Positions 1-6,496 of a DNA stretch of 6,616 nucleotides are shown here, in pieces. Both the position numbers and the translations under genes were made by a program. Position 1 is the stretch's first letter. Each line of letters begins with the position of its first letter. The stretch is from assembly GCA_023266955.1 (NCBI GenBank), contig JAHFOH010000078.1, positions 1 through 6,616 on the forward strand, in the 5' to 3' direction. The notes beneath the pieces are model-generated. The model had not been told where the DNA came from, did no database searches, and saw only the letters and a list, made by a program, of their open reading frames with translations. The stretch comes from Nitrososphaerota archaeon. Its GTDB lineage: Archaea > Thermoproteota > Nitrososphaeria > Nitrososphaerales > JAHFOH01.

Positions 1-120
1 CATCGATATATATATGTGTGACTGTGTATAGGCTCTAGTCTACCATAACTTCTTTCTCTTTCCTATTACCTCAATCTACTTGAACTCGACCCTTAAGGTC
101 AACTAAGTATAACAAACTCA
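1..120 (+). repeat. 5' terminal direct repeat (part of the 5' LTR)
   Basis: These 120 bases are identical to 6497-6616 by direct reading. The block opens with an AT-alternating stretch (catcgatatatatatgtgtg) and continues pyrimidine-rich and G-poor. It does not begin with TG, although it does end in CA, and the next bases (tcaaactgctcg) do not start a TGG-type primer-binding site. I therefore read it as an internal slice of the LTR rather than the whole LTR. The only ATG before the gene lies here, at 14-16. Confidence 0.9.
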
Positions 121-281
121 TCAAACTGCTCGTACTAAACACGTAACTTCTCTAACTACGGTTATCGCTCTTCTATCTACCATTTACGCGAACAACTTTG
201 AGTGACCATAGTTTCTAACTCTACTCACTGGGGGTTCTCTGTAACGCGTAAATACGTTGTTTTCTTTCAGTTTCTTTGTTG

Positions 282-287
282 TATAAA
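282..287 (+). promoter_or_regulatory. Possible TATA-like box in the LTR
   Basis: The hexamer tataaa (in gttgtataaacct) lies in the region expected to be LTR, where a retrotransposon promoter belongs. Similar tataagg boxes occur at 502-508 and 540-546, the second within tatataagg, but those are close to the gene and more likely leader. No transcription start can be read from sequence, and some protist lineages do not use TATA boxes, so this is only a candidate. Confidence 0.2.
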
Positions 288-387
288 CCTTACAACCATC
301 AAGTTTTAGTCTACCCCTCCTTTACTGAGAGTACTATCTCATCAAGAGCTGTGTTGAATTAACGACCTGATCATTCAACCTAACCGC

Positions 388-408
388 GTCTAACAAGAGT
401 CTAACAAG
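388..408 (+). repeat. Tandem 10-nt repeat gtctaacaag (two copies)
   Basis: The decamer gtctaacaag occurs at 388-397 and again at 399-408, separated by a single a, so the period is 11. The second copy overlaps the hairpin at 396-417. It lies in the LTR/leader region, and its role is unknown. Confidence 0.6.
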
Positions 409-417
409 AAAGACTCT
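396..417 (+). other. Small inverted repeat / hairpin in LTR or leader
   Basis: The arms agagtct (396-402) and agactct (411-417) are perfect reverse complements, giving a 7-bp stem closing an 8-nt loop (aacaagaa). If transcribed it could form a short RNA hairpin. A packaging or regulatory role would be inference only. Confidence 0.45.
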
Positions 418-618
418 GTTGACCGCAAAGCACTAATCTACTGGTCCTCGGTTCAGCAACTCTCTCGTGATACACATTCCTTCTTCTCTAGTCGGAGTGT
501 GTATAAGGGAGGTGTCGTCTGCTACAGAAAACTTGATTATATAAGGAGAGGAATTTGGTTGTGGTTTTTGGCTGTGGCATAAAAATCCCCACCCTGCTCT
601 GCATCAATCAAGATCAAG

Positions 619-2280
619 ATGGCTAACCTAGGAGCGCAAGCGCTTCTAAGCATGTACAGTCCTCATCTACAGACGGCCACGGAGGAAATAATATCCGCTG
701 CCAACTTCAATGGAAATGATGGTTACGCACTAAGGTACGCGACGCACACTACTAGTGTCCAAGCGTTGGTGCTCCACTTAGAGAGCATTCAATCGTTGAA
801 CTCTTGTTGGGAACAGCGAGGATCACAGTTTGTCGAGTCTTTCGCCTCCAACGTCAAGTTCATTGAAGAGAATGTAACCACGATGAGGATGATTGTAGCG
901 TGTCTACTACAGAGTTTGGTCACTACTGCTAATGCTAAAGGCAAAGGAGTGGCAGCCAATTTGCTCACGCAGTTGGAACAAGTTCTACAAAGGTGGTGCC
1001 GATGCGAATTCACAGATCGAAGGGATATCTTTGTCCTAGATCAATTGATGAAACCTATACCTATGGCTCGAAGACCTGGTACCAGATTCGGTACACCCAT
1101 CGAAACCGTACTCCCTTCGCCGGGTACAGCAGACGAGGATGATGTGGAGGAACAGGACAACAACATTGAGGAAGTCCCGATGGTCGTTGATGACGATCAA
1201 CAGGGCCTAGAAGGACCCCAAGCAACTCAAGCGCGACAACTACTCATGGCGCCCGGGCTAGTTGCAGCTGGGAACGAAAGGCTGCGACTGCAACGCGCGG
1301 AACGTGCTGAACGTCGTGCACGCACCCAGACTCAGCGAGAAACAGCTAATGTGCAGGCCCAAGAAGGCAATCATGCACGGCATGGGGGTTCAGGTCAGAC
1401 CGACAACAACGTCAGGCAAGTACCAGAGCCAACCCTCTCGTTCGAGGAAGAACCCCACTCCGGGGACTGGAGCGCATCTGTAGGAATCCGGAACCTCAGA
1501 GCATATGACTCCAACAATGAATGGCAGTGGTTGCTAAGATGTATCATACACTTCATGCACCATGCTACAAAGAAACCGACCGCCTCATATGATGATGTCG
1601 ATGAAGCTCGTCACTTCTACTCAAGCATCACTCAACGTAAAGAGGAAACGGTCAGGGGATTCTTGGGCCGAGAGGCATTGGCATTCAATGCACTATCTCG
1701 TGCCTGCACGCTCCATGGTATAGATCCTATTGTACCAACGTGGTACAGAGTATTGGACATCCGTGGAAAGTTAAAGACGGTGGTAAATGACGAACTATCG
1801 AAAGTGTTGTCCCGAAAGAGGATTCCACTTAATGCGCTTTCGTATTCGATGCTTAAAGAGTTGGTGGAAAATATTGAAGAGATGCAAGCCCTGATCAAGC
1901 CTGCCTATTCTTCTTCATCTTCATCATCTACTAATGTAAGTGCGTCGAAGACCGGTGGAAGTTATCGCGAAACATCGTCTACCAAACCCTTCGCGTATAA
2001 GAAGGTTATGTACCCGTCAACCAAGTCGCAAAAGGAATGGAAAGACAACGGGCAAAACTCGAAAGAGGGACTGAGCAACGACTCATCAGCATTCCCATCT
2101 TCGTCGTCAGGAAATGCTCGCAAGTCTACTTTCCCTGGAACGGGGTACTACAAACGTACCACGAAAGAAGTCGACTGTAAGTTCGGTGATAAATGTATCA
2201 TGGGCAACAAATGCCAATTCCGCCATTCAAGTGACGGAGATACTCTCCAAGCTGCCTATAAAGGACAGCAAAAAGGACAC
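619..2280 (+). other. Gag region with CCCH zinc finger (residues 1 to about 554)
   Basis: Gag forms the virus-like particle and binds the element RNA. The first 150 residues are unrecognised and look helical. Then come an acidic stretch (172-194), an Arg/Gln-rich, probably coiled-coil segment (219-241), and a capsid-like helical region. In that region the segment around residues 334-350 (YSSITQRKEETVRGFL) resembles the core of the retrotransposon Gag family, where a Q-R-x-x-E-S/T-V pattern recurs. A seven-serine run (431-437) and a Ser/Lys-rich basic linker follow. The nucleic-acid-binding motif is C520-x5-C526-x5-C532-x3-H536, a CCCH finger, and a short basic tail (KGQQKGHRSG) comes after it. 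No CCHC knuckle was found. The boundary with protease is approximate. Confidence 0.75.
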
Positions 2281-5200
2281 CGAAGTGGAGTGACTATGGT
2301 TACCCACAATAGTGGTAAGAATCGGCTCCCGGTAATCAAGTGCCAGCTCCTAAAAAGGTGCCTGGATGAACCGGAAGAGCAACGACCCACTACTAATAAT
2401 ATTCGCCGTGCGGAAGTACTACTAATGGTAGATACGGGAAGTACGGAAACGCTCGTGACAACCTACTTTTGCGACCGACATAAACTAGTGCCTCATGTAC
2501 TAAAAGGACCTATCGTAATTCGGGGGTTCGGCGGTGGACAGTCTACGCTGACACATGCTGTGAAGATCCCTATAAAATTGGGACCTAATGCTGAAATACA
2601 GCTACATGCTCTCGTAACCGACGACTTCAACATTCCGTTTGGACATCGCGCCGTGTTACTGGGACACTCAGCCCTTACTAAGTACAAGTACGAGATCATG
2701 AGAGGGAAGGATTGTCTAAATCTAAGGCTAAAAGTAGGCCCTACCAGTGTAGACCTACCTATGAAACCGGAGCTAGACTCCGAGGACCTTGTGTTGAACA
2801 TCCAACCACCTGTGATGGATCTATCCTCACCGGACAAATCTCTGATCAAAGAGGCTAAAGAGAAGTTGAAAGGCTATGTACCTATCAAACTTCACCTCAA
2901 GCTCGTGGACGAAACGTATACACGACCTAATGTTAAACCCTACGATGTACCGCGCGCAATGCGTGGAGCTGTAGACATTTGCGTTAAAGCACTTGTGGAT
3001 TCGGGGGTTCTAACCAAAGTGAACAAGCTACCAAGCGAAGGAAAATTTTGGGTAAGTAGTATGTTCTTTAAGATGAAGCGGGATAATATTAGAGCAAGGT
3101 GTTTAGTTGACTTCAGAGCGCTAAATAAAGCGTCCTATCACCTTGGTATGAGAGACGGGCGTAAAGGCCACGATATGGCTGGGCTAGTGACGATCCCCAA
3201 GGATGTGGAATTTTTCAGCTGCGTGGACGTAGGAGATGCGTTCTTCACCGTCTCCGTAGGAGAAGAGTGCAAGAATCTGTTACTAACTGTGATGCCTCTC
3301 GCGAATGGCCAACACGCATTCTATCGTGTGAATCGTTGTCCTCAAGGCTTACATGCCAGCCCGCTAGTATGGTGTGAACATATCGAAGACCTGCTCAGTA
3401 GGGCAGACAATCAGTGGCATATCTTTTGCCGAGTCTTCGTCGATGATATCCTGATAACAGGAAGAACATACGCTGAGTGTGAATACAACACTCTAAAGGT
3501 AGTGGCAATCCTTAAAGCTGCAGGGAAGAAGACTACGGTGTCTGCTATCGGCCCAAGTGCTAACATTTGTGGCCTGACTTTTACGGCAGAGGGGTACACC
3601 ATTAGCGCAGCTAATTGCCAACGTCTAAAGGAAGCTTTGAAGGATCCTCCCTCGTCGTATCGAGGATTAAGAACAATATTGGGAGCTTGCCAATATGCAA
3701 GAAGTCTCATGTGTCCCGCGACAAAGCGTCTGTCTCACTTTGCCGGGATGGTAAAGCCCTTCTACGATCTACTAGCCGGAAACCCTAAGGGGAGACTCTC
3801 GACCGAGGCAAAGGCGATCATCGACCAGAACTGGAGAACACTACATGACTCTATCGAGCCCAGACCTCTCCAGTTCCTGTCATCCACGGATGACATAACA
3901 GGTGATCTATGTTGGGTATTGATTTCAGACGCGAGCGACGTAGGATGTGGAGCTGGACTCTACTACTGTCACGGTATTGACTGTGATACCGTATTAATCG
4001 AGGACATAGTTTCTCGAGGTCGCCTCGTCAATATACTTGCGCATGTCTTTACAAGTGTGGAAAGGCGATGGGCAACGTATGACCAAGAACTCTATGGAGT
4101 GGTTCTAGGCTTGAGGAAGTTTGGACCGTTGGTCTACTCAACATCAAACAAGTTACTTATCTTGACTGATAACAAAGCATGCATGGGCACTATCAGAAAT
4201 GATTTCAAGATGGTAACGCCAGATTCGGTAAAAGGCCGAAGATATCTCTCGTGGTTGGACGAGATATCCCCCTATTTAAAGGGTGCTACAATTAGGCACG
4301 TGGAAGGAGGCAAGAACAACCTTGCCGACCTCCTGAGTCGGGTCACCAATAAACTAACTGGTGACAATATCGACCCCGACAAAGCTATCCAACAAGAAGG
4401 CGTAGTGATGATGATACGTCAAGTACCTTCTGACGAAAGTCAGGACAATGAAGATACTGACGATGGAGACATCAACTACACCATCCCGCGTGACCTCATC
4501 GAAGAAGCAGCACTCGGAGCTAACTACATCAACAATCCTCTTATTCCACACGAGTTGGAGGAACTGTTCCCACACGATACATATGGTGTCGGAGAACTGG
4601 GACCAGATATAACAGATGATGAAATATCCTCATCCAATAATGATACTGTCGCACGTGGCAGTAAAGGCGATGACGATCGCGGGAGTTCTGGGATAACACT
4701 AATCGATCCCGAGTTCAAAGCTCAAGTACGTCTTGCTCAACTGAAATGGAAGAATGAGACATACAAGGGAATTAAGCTTTCAGAACTATCGATGCTCCTA
4801 TACAGTGGTGCTACTTGCCCACTTCCTGATCGCTTCATCCTCCGCGACAACATCATCTACTTTCAAGACGGTGACAACTTAAAGTTGTGTATACCTCCTG
4901 ATGGGGAAGTCCCTTTTCAGAACGGAGTAAAGTCATACCGCGACGCGGTAGCGTATCTCTGTCATGATGTTATAGGACACCCAAGGGTTGATGGCACAAT
5001 CCTCGAAGCAAAATCGAGATTTTGGTTTCCTGGAATGAAAGCTCTCCTACGGAGCTACGTAAAATCATGTGCCAGTTGTCTAATGAACGACAACAACGCT
5101 ACGTTACCAGTTCACGCTCCTGGCGGGATCATGCCCGTACCTCCAGAGCAACTGGATACTATCTTTCTAGATCACTGTCAGCTCAAAACCTCCGGGAACA

Positions 5201-6333
5201 ATCCCCAAACTGCCCATATTCTGGTAGTATTGGAGTCTCGGACAGGACTGACCAAATACCTCTACGTCAACAGCCCAAGTGCTGAAGACACGGTTTCAGT
5301 CCTCATATCAGATTGGCTTCCATCACATGGAGTGCCTATCAGAGTACATTCCGACAGAGGCAGCGTGTATACAAGTGCAGTCTTTACCAGTCTGATGCTG
5401 CGCCTAGGCGTTAAACAGAGCTACTCTCTGGGATATAACCCTCAGAGCAATGGTCGAGTAGAACGCAAAGTACGTTCTCTCAAAGCTATGTGCCGGCACT
5501 ACCGCACTCCCACTTCTCTGGGACTGATGCGTGTATATCTGGGGATTCTCAGCTACATGATCAACATGAAAACACACGGTAGCGGCAGTTCGCCCTTTCA
5601 ACGTCTATATGGGTTCAAACCCACATCTGCTGTTGGATGTCTCTTCTCCGTGGGTGAGTTACAGGATACTTCTGAAGAAGTGTATTACTGGCATGCTGCC
5701 AAGGCGTGTGAAACGTACACATCGTTCATGCACGATGCTTCGTTACATGCCCAAGATAGAGCATTCCTGTCTACTGCTGCTCAAACCCACGTCGAAGCTG
5801 GCGATATGGTGGTCTATAATCGTCAAATCTATGTTGTGGAATCAGTATCCACTACGTCGGTGAAACTACAGAATCGCGACGAACGCGTTCCCCTACGTCT
5901 CCTCAGGAAGGTACCTCCAGGGGCCAACAAGGGTACTATTAATGACATCTCTTGTCATTACGATCCGCTCGGAACCCTCATCGACATGTCGGTAGGAGCA
6001 CGAGTGGCATTTGGAAACCCAGCTTCTTTGGAGAACGTCTACATGGGAGAAATCGTCCTCAGTGAACGACCTATTATGAGCTCTGTTAAGATTCACCTCT
6101 TCATGTCTTTAGGCACAAGTGGAAAGTATGCGTATCATTATCGTACCCCAGAAGGTGAAGACCGCCCTATATCTGATCCTACCCAAGTGGAAGACAGGCG
6201 ACGGTCAACCGGAGATATACTACTACCGTACTGTGAGGTGATAAGCAGAAAGTTCATATACTGCAACGTGACGTTCACTCCTGCTATGAAGCTTACTAAC
6301 GACTCGAAGAAAGCCGTTGGTGTTATGCCTTAA
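619..6333 (+). CDS. Gag-Pol polyprotein of a Ty3/gypsy-type retrotransposon (1904 aa)
   Basis: This is one uninterrupted frame encoding capsid and all replication enzymes of the element. The start ATG is the first after an in-frame taa at 580-582 and has A at -3 and G at +4, a strong eukaryotic context; no ATG lies between 17 and 618. Domains by approximate residue: Gag 1-515; CCCH finger 520-536; protease about 598-700 (D605); reverse transcriptase about 755-1035 (D870, D942, D943); RNase H about 1098-1241 (D1104, E1157, D1184, D1237); acidic linker 1271-1354; integrase about 1400-1767 (H1449, H1454, C1484, C1487; D1518, D1579, E1615); unknown C-terminal domain about 1768-1904. No frameshift or readthrough stop separates Gag from Pol, so the enzymes are probably made in equal amount with Gag and released by the protease. 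It ends at taa 6331-6333. I assign the family confidently, but no clade or named element. Confidence 0.97.
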   Translation: MANLGAQALLSMYSPHLQTATEEIISAANFNGNDGYALRYATHTTSVQALVLHLESIQSLNSCWEQRGSQFVESFASNVKFIEENVTTMRMIVACLLQSLVTTANAKGKGVAANLLTQLEQVLQRWCRCEFTDRRDIFVLDQLMKPIPMARRPGTRFGTPIETVLPSPGTADEDDVEEQDNNIEEVPMVVDDDQQGLEGPQATQARQLLMAPGLVAAGNERLRLQRAERAERRARTQTQRETANVQAQEGNHARHGGSGQTDNNVRQVPEPTLSFEEEPHSGDWSASVGIRNLRAYDSNNEWQWLLRCIIHFMHHATKKPTASYDDVDEARHFYSSITQRKEETVRGFLGREALAFNALSRACTLHGIDPIVPTWYRVLDIRGKLKTVVNDELSKVLSRKRIPLNALSYSMLKELVENIEEMQALIKPAYSSSSSSSTNVSASKTGGSYRETSSTKPFAYKKVMYPSTKSQKEWKDNGQNSKEGLSNDSSAFPSSSSGNARKSTFPGTGYYKRTTKEVDCKFGDKCIMGNKCQFRHSSDGDTLQAAYKGQQKGHRSGVTMVTHNSGKNRLPVIKCQLLKRCLDEPEEQRPTTNNIRRAEVLLMVDTGSTETLVTTYFCDRHKLVPHVLKGPIVIRGFGGGQSTLTHAVKIPIKLGPNAEIQLHALVTDDFNIPFGHRAVLLGHSALTKYKYEIMRGKDCLNLRLKVGPTSVDLPMKPELDSEDLVLNIQPPVMDLSSPDKSLIKEAKEKLKGYVPIKLHLKLVDETYTRPNVKPYDVPRAMRGAVDICVKALVDSGVLTKVNKLPSEGKFWVSSMFFKMKRDNIRARCLVDFRALNKASYHLGMRDGRKGHDMAGLVTIPKDVEFFSCVDVGDAFFTVSVGEECKNLLLTVMPLANGQHAFYRVNRCPQGLHASPLVWCEHIEDLLSRADNQWHIFCRVFVDDILITGRTYAECEYNTLKVVAILKAAGKKTTVSAIGPSANICGLTFTAEGYTISAANCQRLKEALKDPPSSYRGLRTILGACQYARSLMCPATKRLSHFAGMVKPFYDLLAGNPKGRLSTEAKAIIDQNWRTLHDSIEPRPLQFLSSTDDITGDLCWVLISDASDVGCGAGLYYCHGIDCDTVLIEDIVSRGRLVNILAHVFTSVERRWATYDQELYGVVLGLRKFGPLVYSTSNKLLILTDNKACMGTIRNDFKMVTPDSVKGRRYLSWLDEISPYLKGATIRHVEGGKNNLADLLSRVTNKLTGDNIDPDKAIQQEGVVMMIRQVPSDESQDNEDTDDGDINYTIPRDLIEEAALGANYINNPLIPHELEELFPHDTYGVGELGPDITDDEISSSNNDTVARGSKGDDDRGSSGITLIDPEFKAQVRLAQLKWKNETYKGIKLSELSMLLYSGATCPLPDRFILRDNIIYFQDGDNLKLCIPPDGEVPFQNGVKSYRDAVAYLCHDVIGHPRVDGTILEAKSRFWFPGMKALLRSYVKSCASCLMNDNNATLPVHAPGGIMPVPPEQLDTIFLDHCQLKTSGNNPQTAHILVVLESRTGLTKYLYVNSPSAEDTVSVLISDWLPSHGVPIRVHSDRGSVYTSAVFTSLMLRLGVKQSYSLGYNPQSNGRVERKVRSLKAMCRHYRTPTSLGLMRVYLGILSYMINMKTHGSGSSPFQRLYGFKPTSAVGCLFSVGELQDTSEEVYYWHAAKACETYTSFMHDASLHAQDRAFLSTAAQTHVEAGDMVVYNRQIYVVESVSTTSVKLQNRDERVPLRLLRKVPPGANKGTINDISCHYDPLGTLIDMSVGARVAFGNPASLENVYMGEIVLSERPIMSSVKIHLFMSLGTSGKYAYHYRTPEGEDRPISDPTQVEDRRRSTGDILLPYCEVISRKFIYCNVTFTPAMKLTNDSKKAVGVMP
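2410..2718 (+). other. Aspartic protease domain (about residues 598-700)
   Basis: This is a retropepsin-like protease that would cleave the polyprotein as a homodimer. The active-site motif is D605-T-G-S in the context LLMVDTGSTETLV, with the usual hydrophobic run before it. The second family signature, the hydrophobic-hydrophobic-G motif, is present as AVLLGHSAL (678-686), about 75 residues downstream, which is the normal spacing. The gene order Gag-PR-RT fits. The limits are estimated from the motifs; the cleavage sites cannot be read. Confidence 0.88.
2881..3720 (+). other. Reverse transcriptase domain (about residues 755-1035)
   Basis: This is the RNA- and DNA-dependent DNA polymerase that copies the element RNA. 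Visible motifs: LVDFRALNK (829-837), motif A CVDVGDAFF with D870, motif B CPQGLHASP (907-915), the catalytic FVDD box with D942 and D943, and NICGLTFTAEGY (about 982-993), the equivalent of the FLGh..s..G motif E. All three metal-binding aspartates are present. The wording of motifs A and B is closer to retroviral RTs than to the usual gypsy forms (D-L-x-S-G-Y-x-Q and P-F-G-L-x-N-A-P). The Y-P-L-P segment normal before motif A in gypsy elements is replaced by a Gly/Arg/His-rich stretch. Confidence 0.95.
3910..4341 (+). other. RNase H domain (about residues 1098-1241)
   Basis: This domain degrades the RNA strand of the RNA:DNA hybrid and trims the polypurine primer. The four acidic catalytic residues are visible: D1104 in LISDASDVGCG, E1157 in ATYDQELYGVV, D1184 in LTDNKACMG, and D1237 in HVEGGKNNLADLLSR. 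The DASxxGxG opening and the NxxADxLSR ending are typical of the gypsy-type enzyme. It follows RT through a connecting stretch of about 60 residues. Confidence 0.93.
4429..4680 (+). other. Acidic low-complexity linker between RNase H and integrase
   Basis: Residues 1271-1354 contain about 24 Asp/Glu against about 4 Lys/Arg by my count, with runs such as DNEDTDDGD and DDD. No fold is recognised and it is probably disordered. It separates RNase H from the pre-integrase region (about 1360-1434) and may hold a protease cleavage site. The length exceeds what I expect for the spacer in compact Ty3/gypsy elements. Confidence 0.6.
4816..5919 (+). other. Integrase with zinc-binding, catalytic and barrel domains (about residues 1400-1767)
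   Basis: Integrase inserts the cDNA into host DNA. The zinc-binding domain is complete: H1449-x4-H1454-x29-C1484-x2-C1487, the classical Ty3/gypsy spacing. The catalytic core carries D1518 (IFLDH), D1579 (VHSDRGS) and E1615 (NGRVERKV). The last two are separated by exactly 35 residues, the canonical D,D-35-E arrangement. Before it is a pre-integrase segment (RFILRDNIIYFQDG) like that of gypsy elements. After the core, residues about 1728-1765 (GDMVVYNRQIYVVESV..., ending RLLRKVPP) look like the SH3-like C-terminal barrel that binds DNA. No chromodomain is recognised. Confidence 0.93.
5920..6330 (+). other. Unrecognised C-terminal domain of the polyprotein (about residues 1768-1904)
   Basis: About 137 residues follow the integrase barrel. 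They include VGARVAFGN (1792-1800), ENVYMGEIVLSE (1805-1816), VKIHLFMSLG (1823-1832) and GKYAYHYRTPEG (1835-1846). The alternation of short beta-like strands with conserved-looking Gly, aromatic and His residues suggests a second small barrel of Tudor or chromo-like type, but I cannot match it to a known family. In chromoviruses a chromodomain at this position directs integration, so a targeting role is a reasonable hypothesis only. Confidence 0.5.
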
Positions 6334-6496
6334 GATAACAATCAGAACAATAAGAAGAAGGAAATAATAATATTAATAAGATACTGTCGAGCTATTCGCT
6401 CTATCTTTGTATTCTTGCCTTACTAACTACGTACTGAAATAGGTAGTCGATTACGGCTGTGGATCATTATCTGCACTTGCTTCCTACTAGTATATA
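6334..6496 (+). other. 3' untranslated region and probable start of the 3' LTR
   Basis: There is no coding sequence. After the stop come purine- and A-rich bases, a polypurine run at 6352-6364, an AT-rich patch (aataataatattaataag), then more mixed sequence leading to the terminal repeat at 6497. A TG suitable as an LTR start occurs at 6385 (tgtcgagc), 20 bases after the purine run. Retrotransposon LTRs usually start right after the tract, so this placement is uncertain. Confidence 0.6.
6352..6364 (+). promoter_or_regulatory. Candidate polypurine tract (plus-strand primer)
   Basis: The run aagaagaaggaaa is 13 purines without interruption, 18 bases after the gag-pol stop. LTR retrotransposons use such a tract, resistant to RNase H, to prime second-strand DNA just before the 3' LTR. 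The position between pol and the terminal repeat is right. It is not followed immediately by TG, so the exact LTR edge is not confirmed. Confidence 0.5.

Larger units (their letters stand above)
121..618 (+). other. Rest of the 5' LTR and untranslated leader, no gene
   Basis: This stretch holds no credible coding region. It is C/T-rich with few G up to about 480, then shifts to a purine- and TG-rich stretch (about 495-580). It contains no ATG, and the gene's own frame is closed by a taa at 580-582. Elements inside it: a pyrimidine tract ending in cag at 270, a tataaa at 282-287, a 10-nt tandem repeat with a small hairpin at 388-417, a TGG at 442-444, and tataagg boxes at 502-508 and 540-546. 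The boundary between LTR and leader must lie here but cannot be placed, because no clear primer-binding site is seen. Confidence 0.75.

Noticed and set aside
36..315. Repeated 9-mer tagtctacc at 36-44 and 307-315
   Set aside because: It is short and isolated in low-complexity, pyrimidine-rich sequence. It does not define an LTR edge or an array.
565..574. ttttggct as a relic of a dinoflagellate/perkinsid spliced leader (remembered consensus contains ATTTTGGCTCAAG)
   Set aside because: Only eight bases match and the following CAAG is absent. A chance 8-mer match in a window of this size is not surprising.
1..618. tRNA, other RNA gene or CRISPR-like array in the leader
   Set aside because: No cloverleaf, no A/B box pair that I can recognise, and no regularly spaced repeats of CRISPR length.
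1909..1929. tct/tca microsatellite as a non-coding repeat
   Set aside because: It encodes the seven-serine run (residues 431-437) of the Gag linker and stays in frame, so it is a coding low-complexity segment.
4354..4718. Antisense open frames within gag-pol (also 789-1013, 1632-1898, 2493-2849, 3411-3710, 5404-5601, 5893-6096 on the minus strand)
   Set aside because: All lie inside the well-supported polyprotein frame, are under 120 residues, and their translations show no recognisable motif. They are shadows of the coding strand.
5022..5863. Short + strand frames at 1262-1483, 5022-5285 and 5609-5863 as accessory or env-like genes
   Set aside because: They overlap Gag or integrase sequence in another frame. 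They show no signal peptide, membrane segment or conserved motif.
6421..6427. tactaac as an intron branch point in the 3' region
   Set aside because: It is a single heptamer without a pyrimidine tract or plausible donor. A 7-base match is expected about once per 16 kb by chance.
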